Of a DNA stretch of 64,000 nt, positions 49,718-61,380 are shown piece by piece. The position numbers and the translations under genes were made by a program. The notes under the pieces are model-generated. The model had not been told where the DNA came from, did not search any database, and saw nothing but the letters and a program-made list of their open reading frames with translations. Source of the stretch: Malurus cyaneus samueli (Eukaryota; Chordata; Aves; Passeriformes; Maluridae); NCBI GenBank assembly GCA_009741485.1, contig CM019236.1:42987791-43051790 (forward strand). The letters are read 5' to 3'. Position 1 is the first letter of the stretch, and the number at the start of each line of letters is the position of its first letter.

Positions 49718-50026
49718 CAACTTGATGTTGTTTCTTTCAGTAGACAAAAATAGAAAACATATGTAAAGTTGTTTTGTTTTTTTTTTTTCATTTTGTACTG
49801 AAGGAAACACGCATTGCTAAGGAGAAATAGTTATCTCAGTGTTGCATTTTCTTCTGTAATCTGTTAGACTAACAGCCTGTGCATCATGGACCTAGCAGAT
49901 AAGGTGCCTGACAAGGAAAGGAATATCCTTGGATTGGAGCATAACAAATGGACAATATTTGAACCTGACACTCCTGAGATTTTTGTCCAATGGATGGCTT
50001 TTAGTGGGCATATGGAAACATGCATG

Positions 50027-50072
50027 GGTGTGACTGCTAGTTGTTCTAGCAGTCTAGGTGTGACTGCTAGTT
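50027..50072. repeat. Two-copy 30-bp tandem repeat with a 7-bp hairpin
   Basis: 'ggtgtgactgctagtt' occurs at 50,027-50,042 and again at 50,057-50,072. Within it, CTGCTAG (50,034-50,040) and CTAGCAG (50,046-50,052) form a hairpin with loop TTGTT. Confidence 0.9.
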
Positions 50073-50159
50073 CTGCAAGAGACCTCACTAGAGATGTGCA
50101 GCTCCAAGCAGTCAAAACCCTCGAGTGCCAGCCCTTTCCAAGACATCACTGACAGAGTC

Positions 50160-51015
50160 GCTACTCTGGGTGAACCCTCAGTGTTAGTGAATGTTTGCAG
50201 TGGTCTTGGCTGAGCAGACTGGCTTTCCCTAGCAGCTCAAGGACGGCAGGAGCCAGGCCATAATTGGTGTTTGACGATTCCGAGCCATCGCAGAGGGAAG
50301 AATACAAGGAAGGATGGCGCACACGGAGTTGGGGACATAGGTAATGGTGCTCCATACTGATGTCGACCTGATGGCTACTGGGCAACTTCGCGGTATCATT
50401 TCATCTATAGTCTGTATGTCTTCCGTGATTAGAACAAAGTGCTCGTGAGTTGCAATTACTAACCTCACAGACACTAGACACAATGTGATTTGTGGTAACA
50501 CGGAGCACAATTCATCAATGTCAGAGGGCCACCGAGCACTGTTACTGATAGCAATATGGATAATTCTTATTTAGATACTCACTATCTCACTTTGAGACTT
50601 AGATTAAGCGTCAATTATCAAAAACTGTATATATGGTCACAGCTCTTAGAGACAGATCAAATAAGAGCGACGAGAAAAGCTTACACCACACACCAAGAAT
50701 TAAGCCCATATAGAACCCATACCGCCCATGTTGGCCGCTAATGCTGGTGCCTTATACCCCAATTGGAAAGCCTACTCACGCTACTCACAAACACTCCATC
50801 ACTACCAACCTCGAACATTCACTACGGATAGAAAGCTGGACTATATCATTCGCGGCCACAACACCTCTTCAGAAACAACACAAAAAAATAAATATAAAAG
50901 TGGTCACCTCAGTAGCGAAACAAAAAAACAGAAGACACCAAGCGCAAAAGCCTCAGTTAAAAATTACCTTCTGTTGTTTTATATAACAGTTTGCCTAATC
51001 ATAATGTAATCTCTA
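50160..51015. other. Poor-quality stretch, A/C-rich towards its right end
   Basis: No recognisable content. From about 50,560 to 51,000 the plus strand is rich in A and C and poor in G, roughly the reverse-complement bias of 39,780-40,530 across the gap. Normal-looking sequence resumes near 51,015. Confidence 0.6.
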
Positions 51016-52205
51016 TTGCAGTTTAAGTGTTTTTATGTAAGAACGTTTCTAACTGATCTTTAAATTACTTTTTTTTAAGTTCTGTCATCCCGCACCTGCC
51101 CTGTTGGCCACATGAGCAAGATTCAGGCACAATCTTTGCTCCACCCAGAGATGGGCACACAGGAAAGCTGCTAGCCAGGCACATCCCAAAGCTTGAGCTT
51201 TGACAGGAGGTGTAACTTCCAGTGGACAGAGTGGACAAGGGCTGCACTGCTTTTGGAACCTGTGCTGCTCTGTGTGCAGAGCTGATGGGCAGGGCTTAAG
51301 GCTGTCTCCACCTTCAGCTCTTTGCACATACTTCGTAATTTGCGGAGGCAGTGCAGTGTAGAATATGTGGTAAACGTGAAAGAAAGAGTAGCAGCGTTGA
51401 GAGAAAGCTGAGGGAGCTTGTTTTTTTTTTCCTAGCAGATTGCTTTACTTGGATGGGTTTCTAAATTAAATGAGAGGTGGATGGCCAAAACTATGTCAAA
51501 ACTTGGCTTTGCTTTGGTGCCAGTTTAGAAATAAAACTCCTTTCTCACATTTGAATTCAGAGTCTAATCTGTGCCCCTGAAGGGGAAGTGGCAGTTCAAA
51601 GATGTGTCTTGGTACTGATTCCAATTTAAATAAAAAGAAGTGTAATTTCCCCTTCAGCTGGATAGTGTATTAAGTAGCACAGTAATTTCTGGAGTGCTAC
51701 TAATAAACTATATTTTTAACAACTTTGGCAGTAAAAGCCATCATAGCAAGCATCAGCCATTCTTGAAGACAGAATATGACTGTGAGTACCTGAAGGCTCT
51801 TTCTCTGGATTGCAGGAGTGGGATAACTTGTCAGGAATGAGTAAATTGCAATCAAATATGCCTAGAATTCAGACTGGCTAAAGATGGAATAATCAAAACC
51901 ATCAAAGCTTGGTGCATAATGGGTTGAGACAAGTAGTCCGGCAAATACTGTTCTAATATCATCTTAACCACAAGGGCTGCTCCGATGTGTTTCTGAAGAT
52001 GTTTAAGTTAGCAAATAATACTCATCATTAATCTTTTATAATGGCTTTTGGGAGCCATGGTTCATTTAAACATTTTACATTTTTATTACTTATGTATGCA
52101 GGGCAGCAATTAAAGCTGTCGTAGTCATATAATGAAGACTAATGAAAGCGAGATCAAGGCAGGTTTTCATTTTCTGTCGACCTGAATATCCATCTGCTTC
52201 TGCCA
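51016..52205. other. Non-coding DNA, nothing recognised
   Basis: Normal-looking AT-rich sequence leading to the T/G tract. It does not match the sequence left of copy A (31,040-31,370), so the two copies have different left flanks. Confidence 0.55.
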
Positions 52206-52345
52206 CCTCCCTGCCCCCCACCTTTTTTTCTTTTTTTTTTTTTTTTTGGGGGGGGGCTCGGCGTGGGGAGAAAGGTGGTTGTGGTTTTGTTTGTTTTGTT
52301 TATGTGTGGTTTTTTTTTTTATTTTTTTTGCAACCAAACCAAAAA
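52206..52345. repeat. T/G-rich low-complexity tract at the left edge of copy B
   Basis: Contains T17-G9 at 52,231-52,256, then G/T-rich words and further T runs. The duplicated block starts just after it. Confidence 0.85.
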
Positions 52346-55300
52346 GCAACCAGCCCAGCCCTCAAGTAAAATTCTTGTTGTTTTTGTAACATGTCTATGC
52401 AGCCTGTTGGAGAAGTTTACAACTGTGCCTCTGAGCTGTGCAATGCATAATTTATATTATACCTGTCATTGCTCTGCTTGTTTCAAACTGAGATCCAAGA
52501 AACCATCAATTTTTGGCAAATATTTTGGCATGGACCTTTTGGAATAGTTCTAGTCAAGCTCAGCCTGCTGCTGAATGCATTGCAGGGATTCCATATTTTG
52601 AAAAAATTCCACTGAGCATTTCAAAATCAATTCAACACTCAAAATAATCCTTCAAAAGCAAGAATACAGACTAAAATGAAAATGCTTAGTGAACTGCTCT
52701 TAAGAAGATGATTCACACAAATACTTTGTTAGATATTTGTTCTCTAGGGATATTTGTCTTTTGTCTATTCTTTGTCTTTTTATTCTTTGTATCTGTCTCT
52801 TCCTTTTTTATATTATTCCAGACTATTCCCAGTTGTGGTGTAAAATGAATAGTCTAAATATAGTCATAAAGTGGTATAGTTTATAGGAATACAGTAGTAA
52901 ATAATTAATAAACATAGTAATAATGAAGTAATAAGTTATCATGTACTAAAGTAAATGCAGTTGCTCGAAAAACTCAAGATACAGTTGTCAGTAAAAACTT
53001 GTAGATTTCTTTTCTGGACCAGAATGAAAAAAGCTCAAATTACAATGAAGTGTATGTGAATAAATGTCAAACTCTTTTCACAACTTTTATTGAAACAGGA
53101 AATGTCAATATTTTAAAATGTAAGCAGCCGCCACACTCCTGAGGCCTTTCTTATTCTTGCCTCCCTTCTAATCTTGCTGTGTGACTATGGTAACTCCTCT
53201 CATAATACCCCAATTTGACCCTGATTTTAAATTATCTTGTCTGTGTTAGAGACTAAGAAAGAAGAAGGCACAAGGTCTTGGTAGGGTGTAAGAAGTCTGG
53301 AGTTAAAAGCAGTGATTGGCTGTCATATGGGGTCCTAAGGGAAAAAGGAAACCCATGAACAAGATAGACAGAGACACAAATATAACGGAGAAATGTAACC
53401 ATGACAAAGATGAGAAACAAACCTGAATTATCTCAGGGATTAATCTATGGGATAGCAAGAAGTTTAGAAGCACAATGTGGCAACTGATAAGGATGCAGAC
53501 TCGAGGATGCTGGAGGGGTTGGTGGGACTGTGCCAGTAGCTGAGGATTCAAGGAAGGGAGATGTTCAGAAGAAAGGGGAGGAGCAAGTTGTCTTTAAGGT
53601 GAGACTGGTCATTCTGTTGGTTTGACTGAACCCGGCACCTAATTACTGCAATCTCTTCTACTTTCTCATTACATCCTTTCCTATCTAACTGCACAGCCAT
53701 GAAGTCAATTCCATGCAATGTCTGCTGCCAGGACTCAGTGCCAGCTACTGGGCAAACTGATGTGATGAATTTGGTGCCAACAGTTGGAGTCAGACCAGGG
53801 GTCTTGGTGCCCCTGTAGTGGCAGCTACCAAAGCGAGTGGGGTGTCAATGACTGGGGCAGAGAGGGCCCTTGGCCACCAGTAACTGGAGCTGAAATGGCA
53901 TGTGTTTGAAAAACCATCAAACTGATAATGGATCAAGGTGGGGAAAGATGGTACAGCAATTGTTAGAAAGGAGGAATGCTCCTTGTTAGAAGGGAAGGTT
54001 AAAATATCTTGGTTTTTTTTCCCCCTAAGGATGAAACTAGAGACAATGCTGAATTACCCATAAGCACTGTGGAGTAGGAAGAGTGGAGAACAGTTATTTC
54101 AGATTCATAATGGTATGAGCCAGATCTTAATTGTTCCTGTACGTATTTAGGTTGGACGTTAGAAGAATCCCTTACTGGTAGAGGAGTAAGATTGTGGGAA
54201 AGCTTATCAAAGGAAATATTTTGGCCCCAAAGCTGTATCTAAACTAGATAATTAGTAATTAATAATTAGGTTTATCTTGACATGGGCACCCAAGCAACCA
54301 GTCTTTATCACTTTTGTGCTTCTACAGAATAGTTGGTCCAGAATCTCCCATTGGAAAATGTGCTGAATCAGCAACAAAAAAAAATCTAAGACCCTCTGTG
54401 AAAGGTCGCTCTTCAGCCTTTTTTTCCCAGATATTCTTTCTGTAGAATGGCCACCTCTGCTACTGTCACTCTGCTGGAGGAGAAGAGTTCAAAAAGCAGA
54501 CTTCATGTGCTTCATCACTGTAGCATGAAGGCCTGGTGTGACATTGTGTGAATACTCAATTTTCTCTGGGAAAACTGGATGCTTCTCCTTTATTCTCTTG
54601 GCTATTTTGCACACACAAGCATACACACACACATTTTTACCTACATACATAAACTATGTTTACTTTTGTGCTCCCACCTAAAATAATGAAAGTGTGGCAT
54701 ATTTTTGCTGCACAGGGGCTCTGGACACTGTCTCCTATAACCTAAGAAAGTTTCTGCTTTTGTGCTGTTTTGAACTTTTGCTGTAATTGATAACTGATGT
54801 AATGAAAGCATCTTAAAAAACCCCAAACAAACTACAGTTTTGTGCTTCGGGTATTTTAATATAACCCACTGCCACTGACTGCTGTCAATCAGACTTTGTT
54901 GAAATTAGATCTCATTTTTCTTTTTTTTGTAAGTGTGAAGATAGTCTGATGGTCTTATTTTTTCTAAGACGAAAATGGTGGTGAGTACACAGTAGTTAAC
55001 AAAAGAGGCAGATAATTCAGATCTTAGGGACTTAAGTGTTCTCTGGAACTGCTCTTGGGGGAATGGGAAAATTTCAGCCTGAAGAATGCTGAATGGGGTG
55101 ATAGCTCAGTTCTTCCAGACACTGAACATCTCTAAGAATCATATTTTCCCCTTTCACTGAAAGCAGGTGTCCTTAAAGACCAGGCAGTTTTGAGTCAGGG
55201 TACACCATGATGCGAATTCCCATTTCCCAATTCAATGGCATTAAAGTCCTGCAATCTACCAGTGTTAACACAGCTTGTTGTGAGGGTGACTGGACATTCT

Positions 55301-55678
55301 TTGGTGATGACTGGCATGAATCACAAAGAGCTACCAGTACAATACTTTTCTCTGTGTAACAGACCTGATATTTAGAAATGGAAGTATGACAGTATTTTGA
55401 TGCGTGTGTTTGTCTGGGGTTTGTCTGATCTATGCTGTCAGCACACAGTTACATGAGTTACACACCATTTTGAAGTTTCGAACCTGTTCTAAGCATAAAT
55501 CAGTTTAATGATGCAGAAGCCTTGACAGATCTTCATAAAACCCTTGGTATACAAGAGGCTTTGTCAGGATGTCAGTTTCTTGTTATCTCCTCACCACTGC
55601 TGATGAAGCAAAGGTTTTGCTCAGTTGTACCACTAGAGCTGGCACAAAAGCTATGGATTTGTTGTCAATAAGCAATGC

Positions 55679-56343
55679 TATGGAAAGGGACCTGGGGCCA
55701 TCATTGAGGGCAAGTTGAACACAAGTCAGCAGTACCCTGGCAGCCAGGAAGGCCAAGCGTGTCCTGGGGTGCATCAGGCACAGCATCACCAGCCGGGCAA
55801 GGGAGGGGATTGTCCTGCTCTGCTCTGACCTGGGGCGGCCCCAATGCGAGTGCTGGGGGCAGTTCTGGCTGACAGAACAAAAAAGGCATTAAGTTCTTAG
55901 AGACTATCCAAAGGAGTGCTACAAAGGTGATGAAGGACCTTGAGGAGAAGTCATAGGAGGGGTGGCTGAGGTCACTTGGTCTGTTTAGGCTGGAGAAGAG
56001 GACACTGAGGAGATATCTCATCACACTCTGCAACTTCCTTGTGAGGGGAAGAGAAGGGGCAGGCACTGATCTCTTTTCTGTGGTGACCGGTGACATGACC
56101 CAATGGGATGGTCTGGTGTTGTGTCAGGGGAGGTTTAGGCTGGATATTAGAAAAAAGTTCTTCTATTAGAACAGGATCCCCAGGGAATTGGTTGCATCAC
56201 CAGCCAGGCAGAGATTAAAAGCATTTGGACAATGCTCTCAGGCACGGGGTGTGACTCTTGGGCATGGTGCTGTGCAGGGCCAGGAGCTGGACTCGATGAC
56301 CCTTGGGGTCCCTTCCAACTCAGCATATTTTATGATTCTATGA
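55679..56343 (+). repeat. CR1 LINE, 3'-terminal fragment
   Basis: A sense-strand CR1 3' portion: 'aaagggacctggggccatca', 'cagcagtaccctggcagcca', 'aggccaagcgtgtcctgggg', 'aggctggagaagaggacact', 'gggaggtttaggctggat'-like, then 'ggactcgatgacccttgggg' and 'ccttccaactcagcatattt', ending in the CR1-type 'tgattctatga'. It is 5'-truncated and has no intact reverse transcriptase. It is the cleanest CR1 in the window. Confidence 0.95.
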
Positions 56344-57744
56344 ACCAGAGACGAAATATACATGTACTGAAACTTTGGAAGTTGTTCTGAAGCATTTGCT
56401 TCAGTTTTGTTGTCTACATGAAGCTATGTGGGGATTTCATAAAAGCTGCAGGAATATCCACTTACATGATCCATACTATCCATACTTCTTGCTACACAGA
56501 TGTGATGGAGGCACTGAATTCACTGTTAGTGGCATTGCAGTCATGCTGAAAATAGAACTCTCCCCCGCCCCCCCAATTTTTCTGGTTGCTCTTGTTAACT
56601 ATGCCTGCAAAAAATGTAGCCTTGTTCTTAGATTTTTATTTTTTCCAGACTAAAACCCTGAGTCAGGAAGATGCTTAAGCACATCTTAAAGTACATGCTG
56701 CAGTGCTTTGCTGAAAATCTGTAGGTATAAGAACATGTTTAACCATAAACGTATCCTGAGGAGCTTTCCTAAAATGAGACTTTTCCCCAGAATAGTAATT
56801 ACTTAGATAGCAACTGTAAGCTTAACACAAGCTTAGCCATGCTCTGAATTGAATTTGTGAACCCACACTGGCATTAAGGAGAGTAATTATTTTTCATTTT
56901 ATGTTTAAAATGCAGAAAAGGAAGAAAAATGTGAAATGGAAAAAAAAAAGCAGCATTTTCTTATAAAAAAGTAGTCCCTTCCTGTTGTTATTCAACATTT
57001 AAAAGTGTAAACACTAGTTCTGTTATTAAAATGATAGGATGAGAGATGGGAATTTCAAGAAAGTTGGATATTAAAATCACATAATCTGATCACATAATAA
57101 AGGTGAATTTAGGTCACTGGCCTGTGGTCAGTTAGGATAGCCTGCTTGCTTGGGGAGAGACTAAATGATACAAAGGGAAGTTTTTAATGCATCACTTTTC
57201 AGAAAGCCAAAAATTATCAGCAAGCTGTACTGTCCAGAAATATCTGAGTTCCAATCACAGATTTCAGTGCAAATCAGATCTCTTTGTTAGTCACTGCTCA
57301 AATTAGGGATGCATTGAAGTAATCAGTATTCTCTTCAAAATTTTTTAAATTTTTTTTCTTTGTTTTTCCCCTTCATTTTCATTGCTAAGGACTCATTCAG
57401 GAGCCTGATACTGAAGTGCACATACTAAGGAAGAGGCAGAGATCTCTTCTTTCCCTGTGAGTTTAGATACCCATACACCTGATTGTAATGTACCACTGGT
57501 TGAAGTTGTCCACCCACATTGTATATTTCAGATTTGTCTTCACATACAGTGAAAATGGGCAAGTAAGCATGGGAAAGATATGCAGTGGATAATTGGCCTA
57601 GAAGACGCTTGAAAAATTGGATAGAGCTTGGGTTTCAAGTGTTTTAAACAGCAATATGAAGTCTAGAATATGACTGGTTACTAGTCATGTCCCTCTGAAA
57701 TACTGACACTGTGGCCAAATGTCTTTATTAATGCCCAGTGTGCG

Positions 57745-57910
57745 GTCAGAGCGTGTTCTCAACAAGTTTGTAGATGTCTCCAGAGTGAGGGGAATATCAG
57801 ATACACTGGTGAAGAGGACTTCTCTTTAGAGGGACCTTGACAGACAAGCCAGAGAAATGGGCTGATGAGAACCTCCTGGAGTTTAACATCAGCAAATGTC
57901 AGGTTTAGCG
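57745..57910 (+). repeat. CR1 LINE fragment, internal
   Basis: Sense-strand CR1 blocks: 'caagtttgtagatgtctcca', 'gatacactggtgaagagg', 'agagggaccttgacagacaa', 'gagaaatgggctgatgagaa' and 'gcaaatgtcaggtt'. It ends inside the element. In a full CR1 this segment lies upstream of the one at 55,679, so it is a separate insertion. Confidence 0.8.
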
Positions 57911-58619
57911 TGAGCTTCCCAGTTCACCTCAAGCTGGACACCGAGCCCATGCAGACCTTCAGTGGAGGCACAGATGCAGAGGCAGCTGGAGGATGGTACA
58001 GGGCAGGAGGGACAGCAAGCAGTAGGATTTCTCAGCTTGGGAAGACAGTGAAATGGAGCTTTTCTGGCTGTCATTAGCTGCTTTGCAGCAGAGCACTGAA
58101 GCAATAGACTCATCTCAGGGATGCACAAAGACAAAAACCAGTAATTGAAATGTAGAGCTCTCACAGATTGGAAGATACCCATCTTTGCTGGGAGGGTGCT
58201 CAGTGCATAGGCAGGGATGCCCGGCAAGCCTTAAGGTTCTCTACTCTTGGGATCCTCCTGACTTCATGGCCCAGAGAAGACAGAATGAAATGTCTATGTT
58301 GGCACCTGATGAAGTAGGGAGCAATCTGATGATGACAGTAGGTGAGGGTTTCATTTAACAGTGAGACATCTGGGTTCTTGAGCAAGCTCTTCCAAGACAG
58401 AAAGTCGCAGTTTTTGGTTTTACCGTTGTTCGCCTACTATGCCCTTTACACTCGGAGTCACGCAGAGGCGGGAGTTCATGCCCTGTGGTTGCTTTATGTT
58501 GAAGTAATTGGGAGTATGAGACCCTGGCTCAAGACTGAGCCCCAATCGATCACAGCGCTTAGGCGTTTTTCTGCGTGAGGAACTTGTTCGGAAACATGCA
58601 AACTACCCCGGCTTATTGC

Positions 58620-59370
58620 AGATGACCCGTGAGCAGCACGATGCACTGTTAGAAAGTACCATGCGACGTCACGGCAGATAACAGACGAGAGAGAAGCCGG
58701 GGACAAGCCACGCTATGGGTGATGAAGGGACAGGGTTCAGGTTTCTGGGGGCCAGGGAAGCTGCCCCGGCGGTGCGCGGAGCCCGGGCGGGGGCCGGTGC
58801 GGTGCAGGGGGCGGGGGCGGCGGGGCGGCGGCAGCACCATGCGGCCGCGGTCCCGCTCCCCCGTCTGGACTGCGCGGCGCGGCGGCTTCCGCGGGGCGGC
58901 GGGGCAGCGAGCGCCGCGTGCTCGCATGGAGCGCGGCCGCGGCGCCACCGCGCCGCGTGCCGAGGGCGTCCGCGGCGCCGGGGCGGGGCGGCGGCGGCGC
59001 GGCGTCGGGCGCCCTGCGGAGGATTGTGGTGAGTGACGAGGCGCCGCGGTGCGAGAGTGCGAGTGTGAGTGCGTGTGAGCGGTGGAGTGTGTGGTGGGTG
59101 GTGTCTGCGGGTGTGCGCGCTCCGGCCGGCAGCCGCTCGGCTCGGGTCGGCGAGCCCTCCGCGGTCCGCGGGGCGCTGTCGCGGTGCTGAGCGCGGGCCG
59201 GGCGCGCGGCTGCCGCGGGCGCGGGGGAAGGAGGCTTCCTTCCCTGGCTTCCGCTTGCGGTGTGCTACCATGCTGGCTCGCCGAGAGCGAATGGTCGCCG
59301 GGTTGGGTATAGAAGATTGGCAGTGCTTGCTGGGTCCGCCCGCAGGGTTTGTGATCCGGTCGTGGCGGAA
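58620..59370. promoter_or_regulatory. CpG island with candidate promoter
   Basis: A strongly GC-rich, CpG-dense stretch in AT-rich surroundings. At 58,665-58,671 there is GACGTCA, close to the cAMP-response element consensus TGACGTCA. Runs of GGGGCGGGG-type Sp1-like sequence follow from about 58,795. No TATA box is evident, as usual for CpG-island promoters. The transcription direction is probably plus, given the donor at 59,030. Confidence 0.65.
58839..59030 (+). CDS. Candidate first coding exon of an unidentified gene
   Basis: I do not recognise this gene. In the CpG island an ATG at 58,839, preceded by 'gcagcacc' (a fair Kozak context), opens a frame of about 64 codons. It runs to 'ggattgtg' followed by GTGAGT, a strong splice-donor consensus, at about 59,031. 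The frame meets a stop within a few codons past the donor, so an exon ending there is plausible. The peptide starts MRPRSRSPVWTARR and is almost all arginine, alanine, glycine and proline, with no signal peptide or domain. It may simply be a GC-rich 5' untranslated exon. A second ATG at 58,926 is in the same frame. The matching region in copy A does not preserve it. Confidence 0.3.
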
Positions 59371-61005
59371 AGCAGCCGGCAGATAAGACCATCAGTAATC
59401 CGGTGGACACAAGCACAGCTCGAGGTAGCAGTCCAGAGCTGGTGGTGTTTTCACTTCACAAATCTAGGCAATATCTGCTCAACATCTGTTTGCAGCTGAC
59501 AAGACAAAGTAGCTCCTTGGCACCCTGCAGGTTTGCAAATGGAAAAATAGACTCAGTTTTTAGTGTGCGTTAGCTTAAATAAATTTGAGGTCAGGTGAAG
59601 CTTAGATGCATTATTATATTTTCTTATTCTTGAGTCGCATCATAACTGGCAGTTATTGTCAGGGAATGATATGTCTTTACTCTTATGAGGAAATCTTAGA
59701 GTGGAAACTTCCCTCAATGTGAAAGATGTAGTAACCATACACTTCTTTTCAAGGCTTTCCTTGTAGCCAATAGTCTCTTTCCTGCAACAGCTAAATGTTC
59801 TCCTGCTTTGTTATCTTGCAGCATTTCTTGCAATAAATGCTCTTCGTTTGCATGAATAATGAACACCCTGTTGCATTTTTGGTATTCTATTGGTCTTTGA
59901 ATCTTTGAAATTTCTCAGAGCTGCTGTATGTAGGTGTGAGGAAGCCATGCTTTGCATTCAGTGATCCACAGGTCTTAGCTCCCAGATACTCTCTTGGGCT
60001 TAGTGGGAACTAAACTCTCCAAGCATTTTGCTGTAATTGTATGGAGCTTGGAAGAATGGGGTTTTTTTTCTGAAGTTGGAAAGAGTTTGCCTGTTTATCT
60101 TACCTTTTAAGGTAATCAGTACTGTTTATCACAGGTGTTATCAGACAAAGGCTTGAGAGGAGTTAAGTCGTGTAATCACAAGGCTATGATCATCATTGTA
60201 TAATCAGGCAGGTTAGCCATAGGCAAGGACCATTTTCAGTGTGTATTTCCTAACAGTGAGGTCTGCCCACAGACTGAAAGCTGCCACAGGCTTTCAGGCT
60301 TGTCTAAACGGGAAGCTGTGAAAATCTTGAGTTTGGGGTAGTCACAGCCTGTAAAATCTAGACTGTCTTCTGCACCTACCCAAACTCCTTTGTGATTCCG
60401 TGGGGTCTGTATTTCACAGACCAGCTTTTAAGACCTATCTCACACTTGCTGACTTTGGCCTCTGCTTTTGTGATCAGTGATACTGGAAGAATTTTTAAAT
60501 TTGTTACTAAGATGAAAGTAGGTAATTTTTTTGAGTTTACTTTGAAGAAAATGTTACTCCTGTGCCCACTGATGTGTTTGTTGCTTCTCTTTAGACTGCG
60601 GGAGAGAAAAAAGGGCAATTTAAGGAAGTCATGGTCTACCTCACATTCATAACTTTTCCTTCCATTTTTCTGCATGTAAGCGCTTCTGGCTTTAAACAGA
60701 CCTGACTGTGGGCATAAGTTTTCTGTAGTGTTTTGAAAGCAGAGGCATAATTCCTGAAGGCTTAGGCTAGTATGTGTTTTGCTGGCATGGCCAATCATGC
60801 AAATAATTCTAGGGGCTTCCATGCTGGACTAGTGCTTATCTGACTAGTGACAAGAAATATATGGCATCTAAGTGGAAACTCAAAGAAGCGGATTAACTGG
60901 GAGTCAGAACCTCACCAGAGGCATTCCTCTGGCTTTCCTCACCTCTGTGCAGAAGACAAAGTGGCGCACTCAGCCTATCACTACTTGTTGCTCCTGCTGT
61001 ACTCC

Positions 61006-61066
61006 TGTGTCCTATCATAGATTCTGCAGGGCTGTCTGCAGGGCTGTGTCCTGTCATAGATTCTGC
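61006..61066. repeat. Two-copy tandem repeat, 39-bp period
   Basis: 'tgtgtcctatcatagattct' at 61,006 recurs with one change (a to g) at 61,045. The bases between are built from a repeated 'gcagggctgt' word. Confidence 0.9.
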
Positions 61067-61341
61067 CCATGTTGTAGAAGGGGCAGGAGAGCACTGGCCC
61101 ACAGCTGGCAGAAGTGGGTTCTGGTGTAAAGGAATGTCTGCATAGTTGTTCAGTCATGCTTGCTGTGCAGCCCAGATGTTTGCATTACAAGTAGCCTATC
61201 ACCTCTTGGCATGTGTTTCACTGTCTTCATGTGCAGATATAATGGGCATGAGTTAAGAATCCCGTGTGTTTGGGCCAGCTCTGCAGTCATGGACAGGGAT
61301 GGCTCTTTCCTTATGCAATTGAAGATGTGACCAGTTTGGCC

Positions 61342-61342
<1 letters not shown>

Positions 61343-61380
<38 letters not shown>
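61343..61380. repeat. TG dinucleotide microsatellite
   Basis: About 16 uninterrupted TG units with one TA interruption near the right end. Confidence 0.95.

Larger units (their letters stand above)
48907..50160. other. Non-coding DNA with poly(A), poly(T) and a small tandem repeat
   Basis: Mostly normal-looking sequence with several homopolymers (T tracts near 48,960-49,050, A14 near 49,323, A41 at 49,673-49,713). An 88-residue frame at 49,886-50,152 matches no family I know and overlaps a short tandem repeat. Confidence 0.55.
52366..59740. repeat. Copy B of the 8-kb direct duplication, cleaner
   Basis: Same order of landmarks as 31,571-39,760 but more compact: 7,165 bases between the outer landmarks at 52,366 and 59,531, against 7,999 between 31,571 and 39,570 in copy A. 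CR1 words and the CpG island are intact here, and sequence continues smoothly beyond 59,740, so this is probably the genuine locus. Single-base differences in the first 2 kb go both ways, so neither copy is error-free there. Confidence 0.93.

Noticed and set aside
49886..50152. 88-residue frame resembling a normal protein composition
   Set aside because: No family recognised. It runs through a tandem repeat and has no clear splice context.
58649..59416. 255-residue minus-strand frame over the CpG island
   Set aside because: GC-rich DNA has few stop codons. The peptide is arginine/proline/alanine-rich with no domain, and a second long minus-strand frame overlaps it.
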